From the NCBI GenBank assembly GCA_910577835.1, contig CAJTOU010000055.1, positions 1 to 19,609 on the forward strand: a stretch of 19,609 nt of DNA. Reading direction: 5' to 3'. The translations under genes and the position numbers were made by a program. The DNA is from an uncultured Lachnospiraceae bacterium. Lineage in GTDB: Bacteria; Bacillota_A; Clostridia; Lachnospirales; Lachnospiraceae. Positions 14,160 to 19,609 of the stretch are shown here, in pieces (position 1 is the first letter of the stretch; each line of letters begins with the position of its first letter). Below the pieces are notes generated by a model. The model had not been told where the DNA came from and did no database searches. It was given only the letters and a program-made list of their open reading frames with translations.

Positions 14160-15377
14160 ATGAAATATCTTGCATTATTCGGCAGAGAAAAAAATTATAA
14201 GGAAATAATGCTGTCTATTTACAGGGCTTTTGGAATAGATCAGCCATATCAGCAGAATGTTTTGAGTTTAGAAAACCCATATCAGATTATTAAGATAAGT
14301 ATGTTAACAACAGAAATGGGTGAGAAGGAAGAAAAAATTATCCGTGAGCAAAAAAATGCAGTTTTTGGTTTCTTTTCCCAAATACAAAACTGCAATGAAG
14401 ATATTAAAATTAATCTGATTCATCATATTCTTCAGTCTTGTCTTTTTGTTTTTGTTGAGATTGCACTCACTGAAGAAGGAGAAAAAAATTTATCGGAAGA
14501 GGATAATTTTAACAGCATACAACAGATGATACAGCAGGCAATGTATTCTTATGACAATATACTTATTACAAATGATGGCTGTACTGCTCTGAATCCGGAT
14601 GGACAGGTAATACTGTCAGAAGACGGATACAGCGATTTGGAATTTTACTTTCCTTTTCTTTATGAAGACAATCCCAAATTTCTTAAAAAATGCACTAGCC
14701 GGCAGATTACACGCAGAAATGAAAATATGAAATTTCTTTTCGAGCGTAAAATATATGTATGTGAGCTTCCTGTTAACGATGATGATAAAAAGATAAAATT
14801 AAGAACAAAGACAGAAATAGCAGAAAGAATTTTTGGGCTTCTGGCAATTTCATTATATTCTGAATCCCTGTTAAATCCGGCGGAGCAGATGGAAGTTACA
14901 GAAGCGCGGAATTTTGTCAGTAATGTGCTGGCAGATAACTATGGAATAAAGGATTTAAAGCAGGTACTTACTCCGGAAGAAATAGAATATTTTCAAAATG
15001 ATGCTTCAGAGGAAAGTGAAAGAATCAATTATTCATGGTGCTATGAGCATTTATATTTGCTAGAGTGGGCATTTGGACTGGCAGAATGGAATTATCCTGA
15101 CAATATTTGTGATGTGCCGTTTACTGTGCGTGTTTTAAAATCATTTCATTCTGTCGAAGAACTGTGTGAAAAAACAGTTCTTCGTTCCAAAAAGGAAATC
15201 TTGGATATGGCGGATTTAGTGTACAGAATGGACTGGGCAGCAGTGGATGCGAGAATTCACAGAATGACGGGACCGGCAGGATTAAACCATGGAGTTGTAC
15301 AGGCAAGACATAAGACTTTGAACTGGTTGATAGGATTTGATAATGAGGAATGGGACGAGGTTTCTACTCCTACATAA
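14160..15377 (+). CDS. DUF4272 domain protein
   Basis: A 405-residue soluble protein without signal peptide or membrane segment. The C-terminal half (about 213-405) carries the DUF4272 pattern: LRTKTEIAERIFGLLAIS, a helical stretch with LTPEEIEYFQ (270-279), SWCYEHLYLLEWAFGLAEW (292-310), YPDNICDVP, and the ending YRMDWAAVDAR, LNHGVVQARHKTLNWLIG, WDEVSTPT. The family has no established biochemical role that I know of. The N-terminal half (1-200) includes a helical section and FVEIALTEEG; I do not recognise a domain in it. AGGAG lies about 8 bases before the ATG. It sits 21 bases after ligA and 19 before cdd, so it is probably co-expressed with them, but the neighbours do not suggest a function. 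Confidence 0.85.
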   Translation: MKYLALFGREKNYKEIMLSIYRAFGIDQPYQQNVLSLENPYQIIKISMLTTEMGEKEEKIIREQKNAVFGFFSQIQNCNEDIKINLIHHILQSCLFVFVEIALTEEGEKNLSEEDNFNSIQQMIQQAMYSYDNILITNDGCTALNPDGQVILSEDGYSDLEFYFPFLYEDNPKFLKKCTSRQITRRNENMKFLFERKIYVCELPVNDDDKKIKLRTKTEIAERIFGLLAISLYSESLLNPAEQMEVTEARNFVSNVLADNYGIKDLKQVLTPEEIEYFQNDASEESERINYSWCYEHLYLLEWAFGLAEWNYPDNICDVPFTVRVLKSFHSVEELCEKTVLRSKKEILDMADLVYRMDWAAVDARIHRMTGPAGLNHGVVQARHKTLNWLIGFDNEEWDEVSTPT

Positions 15378-15396
15378 GACAGAAAATGGAAAAATT

Positions 15397-15858
15397 ATGA
15401 CAGAGTTGGAATATAAAGATTTATTAAAAACAGCATGGAAACAGACAGAGTTTTCATATGCTCCCTATTCAGGATTTCGGGTAGGGGCAGCACTTCTTGC
15501 AGAAAACGGAAGCATATATTCCGGCAGCAATGTTGAAAATGCTTCCTATCCGGCAGGAACCTGCGCGGAGCGAACCGCATTTTTCCGTGCAGTGAGCGAA
15601 GGACAAAAAAAGTTTCAGGCTATTGCCATAGTTGGGGGAAAAGCTTTGGAAAATGGTGAAATTGAAGTCAGGGATTACTGTTATCCATGTGGAATATGCA
15701 GGCAGGTAATGGCAGAATTTTGTTCTTTTGATAATTTTGAAGTTATTTTATGCTGCTCTAAAAAAATGGAGAAGGAAAATATTAAGGTGTTTAAATTAAA
15801 AGAATTGCTTCCATTTGCATTTGCAAAAAATCAAATACAGAATAAAATACTGCCCTGA
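15397..15858 (+). CDS. cdd: Cytidine deaminase
   Basis: Converts cytidine and deoxycytidine to uridine and deoxyuridine in pyrimidine salvage. The 153-residue product starts at ATG 15397; an in-frame upstream ATG (15337) lies inside the previous gene and would add residues unlike the family. Motifs: YAPYSGFRVGAAL (21-33), GSNVENASYPAGTCAERTA (43-61) with zinc ligand C56 and catalytic E58, and YPCGICRQV (96-104) with zinc ligands C98 and C101. The tail is about 20 residues longer than the common 130-residue form. The ribosome site is weak (GGA 6 bases upstream), suggesting coupling to the gene before it. Confidence 0.95.
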   Translation: MTELEYKDLLKTAWKQTEFSYAPYSGFRVGAALLAENGSIYSGSNVENASYPAGTCAERTAFFRAVSEGQKKFQAIAIVGGKALENGEIEVRDYCYPCGICRQVMAEFCSFDNFEVILCCSKKMEKENIKVFKLKELLPFAFAKNQIQNKILP

Positions 15859-15876
15859 AGATTTTTGACTGAATAG

Positions 15877-15905
15877 TTGACTAATGGTTGGAATTAGTAT
15901 ATAAT
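15877..15905 (+). promoter_or_regulatory. Strong sigma-A promoter of the yicC-rpoZ-rimO-pgsA run
   Basis: TTGACT (15877-15882), a 17-base spacer and TATAAT (15900-15905). Predicted start near 15912, giving an untranslated leader of about 80 bases. Confidence 0.85.
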
Positions 15906-15920
15906 AGTCCCGATTATAAG

Positions 15921-15942
15921 GCAGTCATCTAAGGGTGGCTGC
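15921..15942 (+). other. Stem-loop in the yicC leader
   Basis: GCAGTCATC (15921-15929) pairs with GGTGGCTGC (15934-15942) over nine positions (two G-T) around a TAAG loop, starting about 10 bases into the predicted transcript. No T tract follows, so it is not a terminator. A 5' stabilising hairpin or a protein/RNA binding site is possible. Confidence 0.5.
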
Positions 15943-15991
15943 GTGGCATAAGAGAATAAGGTTTTGAGAAAGGACATTACGATAAATCATT

Positions 15992-16900
15992 ATGATAAAA
16001 AGCATGACGGGGTTCGGGCGTTATGAACGAACGGAAGACGGCCGTAGACTTACAATAGAGATAAAATCAGTAAATCACAGATATTTTGATGCAGCAATAA
16101 AGCTGTCAAAAAGCTTTTGTGCATTTGAAAATAATCTGAGAAATATACTGAAAAAATATGCAGTAAGGGGAAAAATCGATGTCTTTGTCTCGTATGAGGA
16201 TATGGGCAGTACAAATGTCAGTCTGAAATTCAATAAAGCTCTGGCAGAGGAATATCTGGAATGTTTCAGAGAGATGGAAAAACTGGGTCTGAAAAATGAT
16301 ATTACAGTAGCTTCATTGTCAAAATTTCCAGAGGTATTAATTATGCAGGATTCCCGAATAGACGAAGAAGAAATGCAGATATTTTTTGAGCAAACTATGG
16401 AACGTGCATGTGAACTGTTTGTAGAATCCAGAATCAGGGAAGGAGAAAATCTCAGAAAAGATATCTTGAAAAAGCTTGAGGACATGATGATTCATGTAAC
16501 TTTTATTGAGGAAAGATTTCCGCGGATATTGGAGGAATATCGACAAAAACTGAAGGATAAAATGGGAGAGCTGCTGGAAAATTCGCAGATAGATGAGGCA
16601 AGGATTGCCACAGAGCTGGTTCTTTTTGCAGATAAAATCTGTGTGGATGAAGAAATAGTGCGGTTGAAGAGCCATATATCTGCGATGAAGGAAGAATTGC
16701 AAAACGGAATGGACAGCAAAATTAATGAGACCATTGGTTATATTAATCATGGCAAAAAGCTGGATTTTCTTGCACAGGAAATGAACCGTGAGGCGAATAC
16801 CATTCTTTCAAAGGCAAATAATCTGGAAATTACAAATCATGGGATTGAATTAAAGACCGATATTGAAAAAATCAGGGAACAGGTTCAAAATATTGAATAA
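15992..16900 (+). CDS. yicC: YicC-family endoribonuclease
   Basis: Member of the YicC/YloC family, shown in E. coli and Bacillus relatives to be an endoribonuclease. The 302-residue protein opens with the family signature MIKSMTGFGRYE and ITIEIKSVNHRYFD-like residues (about 21-35), has the YicC N-terminal domain to about 155 and the DUF1732 C-terminal domain ending in NHGIELKTDIEKIREQVQNIE, with the conserved GKKLDFLAQEMNREANTILSKA region near 253-275. The start is fixed by homology; its ribosome site is odd, with AAGGA 17 bases upstream and nothing closer. Followed 45 bases later by rpoZ; the remA and gmk genes that normally lie here are missing. Confidence 0.95.
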   Translation: MIKSMTGFGRYERTEDGRRLTIEIKSVNHRYFDAAIKLSKSFCAFENNLRNILKKYAVRGKIDVFVSYEDMGSTNVSLKFNKALAEEYLECFREMEKLGLKNDITVASLSKFPEVLIMQDSRIDEEEMQIFFEQTMERACELFVESRIREGENLRKDILKKLEDMMIHVTFIEERFPRILEEYRQKLKDKMGELLENSQIDEARIATELVLFADKICVDEEIVRLKSHISAMKEELQNGMDSKINETIGYINHGKKLDFLAQEMNREANTILSKANNLEITNHGIELKTDIEKIREQVQNIE

Positions 16901-16945
16901 AAATAATGTTTAAGAAAAGAGCAGTCTTTTCGGAAGGAGAAAACT

Positions 16946-17395
16946 ATGTTACATCCATCTTATACAGATTTGATGGCAGTGGTAAACAGTGATGTGGAGC
17001 CGGGAGAACAGCCAGTGGTACAGAGTCGCTATTCAATTGTGCTTGCAACGGCAAAAAGGGCAAGACAGCTAATCAGCGGGCAGGAGCCGTTAGTAAGGGC
17101 AAAAGGAAAAGAAATCAAGCCATTGTCCGTAGCAGTAGAAGAATTGTACAATGCAAAGATTAAAATTTTAAACGAGGATGATGCGGAAGAAGAACAGGAA
17201 GTAATTGTTTCAGAGGATATATCTGACATGGAAAGCATGAATTCCTGTGAGGAGCTTTCAGAAGAAAGTAATATTGAAGAGCCATATGATGAAATTGATA
17301 CAGAGGATTTTGAAGAACTGAATCCGGCCGACAGTGTTATTCAAGATAATGCAGAAGAAACAGTATCAAAAAAAGAAACTGATTTAGAAAAATAA
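16946..17395 (+). CDS. rpoZ: RNA polymerase omega subunit with acidic tail
   Basis: Small subunit that assists folding and assembly of beta-prime in RNA polymerase. Residues 1-75 are the omega core: MLHPSYTDLMAVV, SRYSIVLATAKRARQLISG (27-45) and KPLSVAVEELYNAKI (58-72). Omega is usually 60-100 residues; this one has 149 because of a tail of about 70 residues dominated by Glu and Asp (EDDAEEEQEV, SCEELSEESNIEE, DTEDFEELN), probably disordered. AAGGAG lies 6 bases before the ATG. It sits directly after yicC and is followed by a small stem-loop before rimO. Confidence 0.92.
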   Translation: MLHPSYTDLMAVVNSDVEPGEQPVVQSRYSIVLATAKRARQLISGQEPLVRAKGKEIKPLSVAVEELYNAKIKILNEDDAEEEQEVIVSEDISDMESMNSCEELSEESNIEEPYDEIDTEDFEELNPADSVIQDNAEETVSKKETDLEK

Positions 17396-17407
17396 CAAAT
17401 TATGCTG

Positions 17408-17430
17408 GAAACCGCACAGGCGGTTTCTTT
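17408..17430 (+). terminator. Short stem-loop after rpoZ, weak terminator
   Basis: GAAACCGC-ACAG-GCGGTTTC is a perfect 8-bp stem with a tetraloop, followed by only TTTC. Likely a partial terminator or processing site that lowers expression of rimO and pgsA relative to rpoZ. Confidence 0.55.
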
Positions 17431-17479
17431 CATTGAGCAATTAACACAGGCGTTGGTTGCGTGATAAATGGAGGTTTTT

Positions 17480-18805
17480 GTGAAATTATTATTTATATCC
17501 TTGGGCTGTGATAAAAATCTTGCTGATTCTGAGGAAATGCTAGGAATTCTGCAGAGCAAAGGCTATGAATTTACAGATGACGAACGAGAGGCCGAAATAA
17601 TTATTATAAATTCCTGCTGTTTTATTCAAGATGCAAAAGAGGAAAGTATTAATACTATTCTTGAAATGGCACAGTGCAAAATTCACTTTAAATGCAGGGC
17701 ATTAATTGTGACAGGATGTCTAGCACAGAGATATCAGGAAGAGATTTACAGAGAAATTCCCGAAGTGGATGCAATACTGGGGACCTCCTCTTTTGATGTT
17801 ATAGCTGAAGTGGCAGAGCAGGCGCTTCAGGGTGGCAGACCGCAGATATTTAAGGATTTAAACCGGCTTCCCGATATAAAAACAGAAAGAATTGTTACTA
17901 CTGGCGGATATTATGCACATTTAAAAATCGCGGAAGGCTGTGACAAGCATTGTACATATTGTATTATTCCAAAGATTAGAGGAAAATACAGAAGTGTTCC
18001 TATGGAAAAGCTGATATGTCAGGCAGAACAGCTTGCTGCAAAGGGTGTAAAGGAGCTTATTTTAGTTGCACAGGAAACGACAATGTATGGAATGGATATT
18101 TATGGGGAAAAATCCCTACATAAACTTTTAAAAAATCTGTGTAAAATAAATGGCATCCAGTTTATCCGTCTGTTGTACTGTTATCCGGAAGAAATTTATG
18201 ATGAATTGATTCAGACTGTAAAAGAGGAAAAAAAGATTTGTAATTATATTGATATGCCGATTCAGCATTGCAATGACCGAATATTGAAAAAAATGGGACG
18301 GCGTACCAGCAAACAGGAAATTAAGGAGATAATAAATAAACTTCGACAGGAAATTCCGGATATTATTATTAGAACTACACTTATCACAGGCTTTCCAAGT
18401 GAAACAGAAGAAGAATTTCAGGAAATGGCAGAGTTTGTAGATGAAATGGAATTTGACCGGCTTGGCGTGTTTGTATATTCACCGGAAGAGGGGACTGCAG
18501 CCGCAAATTTTGAGGAGCAGATAGAGCCAGAAGTGAAAGAGGACAGACAGTGTGAACTTATGGAATTGCAGCAGGAGATTGCCTTTGAAAAATCGGAGAA
18601 AAAAGTGGGAAAGGAAATGCTTGCAGTCGTTGAAGGCATGGTCGCAGATGAAAATGCATATATTGGAAGAACTTATATGGATTCTCCCGGCATAGACGGA
18701 TATGTGTTTATTCAGACAGGAGAAACCTTGATGACCGGCGATTTTGTAAGGGTGAGAATAACAGGGGCTTCAGATTATGATTTAATAGGAGAGCTTTGCT
18801 CGTAA
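17480..18805 (+). CDS. rimO: Ribosomal protein S12 methylthiotransferase
   Basis: Radical-SAM enzyme that adds a methylthio group to the conserved aspartate of ribosomal protein S12. The start is taken as GTG 17480: the upstream in-frame ATG (17468) overlaps GGAGG (17470-17474), which is the ribosome site for the GTG, and homologues begin as MKLLFISLGCDKN. The 441-residue product has the MTTase N-terminal domain with cluster cysteines C10, C46 and C80, the radical-SAM motif CDKHCTYC (C154, C158, C161), and a C-terminal TRAM domain (about 375-441, with GRTYMDSPGIDGYVFI). DMPIQHCNDRILKKMGR and TLITGFPSETEEEF are further signatures separating RimO from MiaB. Confidence 0.95.
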   Translation: MKLLFISLGCDKNLADSEEMLGILQSKGYEFTDDEREAEIIIINSCCFIQDAKEESINTILEMAQCKIHFKCRALIVTGCLAQRYQEEIYREIPEVDAILGTSSFDVIAEVAEQALQGGRPQIFKDLNRLPDIKTERIVTTGGYYAHLKIAEGCDKHCTYCIIPKIRGKYRSVPMEKLICQAEQLAAKGVKELILVAQETTMYGMDIYGEKSLHKLLKNLCKINGIQFIRLLYCYPEEIYDELIQTVKEEKKICNYIDMPIQHCNDRILKKMGRRTSKQEIKEIINKLRQEIPDIIIRTTLITGFPSETEEEFQEMAEFVDEMEFDRLGVFVYSPEEGTAAANFEEQIEPEVKEDRQCELMELQQEIAFEKSEKKVGKEMLAVVEGMVADENAYIGRTYMDSPGIDGYVFIQTGETLMTGDFVRVRITGASDYDLIGELCS

Positions 18806-18819
18806 GATTGGAGGAAAAA

Positions 18820-19359
18820 ATGAATTTACCTAATAAGCTGACAATACTCAGAGTGTGTATGATACCATTTTTTGTCATATTTATGGAATGTACTATTTTT
18901 AAAGGTGTGGATAAATATATTGCGGCAGCTATTTTTATCGCTGCCAGTATCACAGATACTCTTGATGGAAAAATTGCCAGAAAATATGGTTTGGTAACGA
19001 ATTTTGGAAAATTTATGGACCCTTTGGCGGATAAACTTCTGGTGTGCTCTGCACTGATTTGTCTTTCAGATGTGATTCCGGAATGGATTGTAATCGTGAT
19101 TATCAGCAGGGAACTTATTATCAGCGGATTCAGAACAATAGCAGCAGATAACGGCGTGGTGATTGCTGCCAGCTATTGGGGAAAAATCAAGACAGTATGT
19201 CAGATGATTATGATAATATGGCTTATAATTGGACTGGATTTTGAGGTTTATCATATAATTGGACAGGTTCTTGTTTATGTTTCTTTGATTCTTACAGTTA
19301 TTTCGCTTCTTGATTATGTGTTAAAGAACAAAGATATTTTAAAAGAGAGTAATAATTAA
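18820..19359 (+). CDS. pgsA: CDP-diacylglycerol--glycerol-3-phosphate 3-phosphatidyltransferase
   Basis: Makes phosphatidylglycerol phosphate, the first committed step to phosphatidylglycerol and cardiolipin, in the membrane. The start at 18820 (179 residues) is chosen because GGAGG (18810-18814) is 5 bases upstream and the protein then begins MNLPNKLTILR, the family N-terminus; a frame extension to 18796 would overlap rimO. The CDP-alcohol phosphotransferase signature is complete: D46-TLDG-KIAR then GKFMDPLAD with D67 and D71. Four to five hydrophobic segments follow. It lies 14 bases after rimO, in the order seen widely in Clostridia. Confidence 0.95.
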   Translation: MNLPNKLTILRVCMIPFFVIFMECTIFKGVDKYIAAAIFIAASITDTLDGKIARKYGLVTNFGKFMDPLADKLLVCSALICLSDVIPEWIVIVIISRELIISGFRTIAADNGVVIAASYWGKIKTVCQMIMIIWLIIGLDFEVYHIIGQVLVYVSLILTVISLLDYVLKNKDILKESNN

Positions 19360-19370
19360 TGAAACTCACG

Positions 19371-19436
19371 GCTGCTGCATTTTGTATGAAGCATATGGGA
19401 CTTTTCCTGTAATGTTTTTTATGCGGCGGCTTTTTT
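19371..19436 (+). terminator. Terminator-like stem with long loop after pgsA
   Basis: GCTGCTGCAT (19371-19380) pairs with ATGCGGCGGC (19421-19430), including three G-T pairs, and TTTTTT follows. The 40-base loop is unusually long, and contains its own small fold (GGGA with TCCT around 19397-19407). Probably ends the yicC-pgsA transcript. Confidence 0.7.
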
Positions 19437-19525
19437 ATTTCATATGGAGAGATTATTAAGTAATCAAAAAAATAGAACTATGTAGATAAACATACTTAAA
19501 AGTGGACATATTATGGTTTAATAAT

Positions 19526-19538
19526 AGATTTCAAATCT
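19526..19538. repeat. Short inverted repeat upstream of the last gene
   Basis: AGATTT-C-AAATCT, 6-bp arms, about 62 bases before the final ATG and just after an AT-rich TATGGTTTAATAAT segment that could be a weak -10. Possible regulator site; short enough to be chance. Confidence 0.25.
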
Positions 19539-19600
19539 AAATAACTACTGGTGAAAAGTATGTCTGAAAATAAATTCTATGAAATAAAATGAGGTAAAAC

Positions 19601-19609
19601 ATGACACTG
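19601..19609 (+). CDS. Start of a truncated gene at the window edge
   Basis: ATG ACA CTG, preceded by GAGG (19591-19594) at 6 bases. Only three codons are visible, so the product cannot be named. It has its own upstream region of about 160 bases after the pgsA terminator and is probably transcribed separately. Confidence 0.45.

Noticed and set aside
16075..16750. Two long minus-strand open frames opposite yicC
   Set aside because: Low-complexity Ser/Phe-rich translations typical of antisense reading of an AT-rich gene.
1..19609. CRISPR array, tRNA, rRNA, integrase, toxin-antitoxin or defence genes
   Set aside because: No regular spacer repeats, no cloverleaf or rRNA-like segment, and no gene with matching motifs was found on either strand.

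Overview
The window looks like chromosomal DNA of an anaerobic, low-GC Gram-positive bacterium of the class Clostridia, most plausibly a Lachnospiraceae-type gut organism. This is inferred from AT-rich DNA, strong AGGAGG-type ribosome sites, a T-box riboswitch, the gene order yicC-rpoZ-rimO-pgsA, and the families present (GH51 arabinofuranosidase, DUF6171, DUF4272, a clostridial-type lipoprotein). No rRNA, tRNA, CRISPR array, transposase gene or phage gene was seen.

Layout. (1) 88-1434: a secreted lipoprotein of unknown function in visibly AT-richer DNA. (2) 1435-1754: a 320-base convergent intergenic region with two inverted repeats; the larger, 113 bp, looks like a MITE that may serve as a terminator. 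(3) 1755-4691: a Na+/solute symporter (minus strand) divergent from an NAD(P)-type malic enzyme, with a nearly perfect 40-bp palindrome between them. (4) 4817-7003: a thiamine salvage cluster thiM-thiE-HAD phosphatase, the last two overlapping by 4 bases. (5) 7171-8961: a GH51 arabinofuranosidase and a small nine-cysteine protein. (6) 8969-11067: a consensus promoter, a methionine-type T-box leader and a two-zinc-knuckle methionyl-tRNA synthetase. (7) 11109-15858: a tandem array of extended -10 promoters built on a repeated palindromic unit, then rluF, a divergent ligA, a DUF4272 protein and cdd, tightly spaced like an operon. (8) 15877-19359: a second strong promoter and yicC-rpoZ-rimO-pgsA, ending in a terminator-like stem. 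(9) The last 9 bases begin another gene.

Most protein-coding genes are ordinary housekeeping or salvage functions. I do not see a complete new defence or mobile system. The least explained signals are non-coding: the promoter-repeat array before rluF, the 40-bp operator-like palindrome, the MITE-like element, and the 180-base extra leader between the T-box terminator and metG. At gene level the notable points are the loss of remA and gmk from between yicC and rpoZ, the long acidic tail on RpoZ, a ligase with altered conserved motifs, and an unassigned HAD phosphatase in the position expected of a thiamine-phosphate phosphatase.
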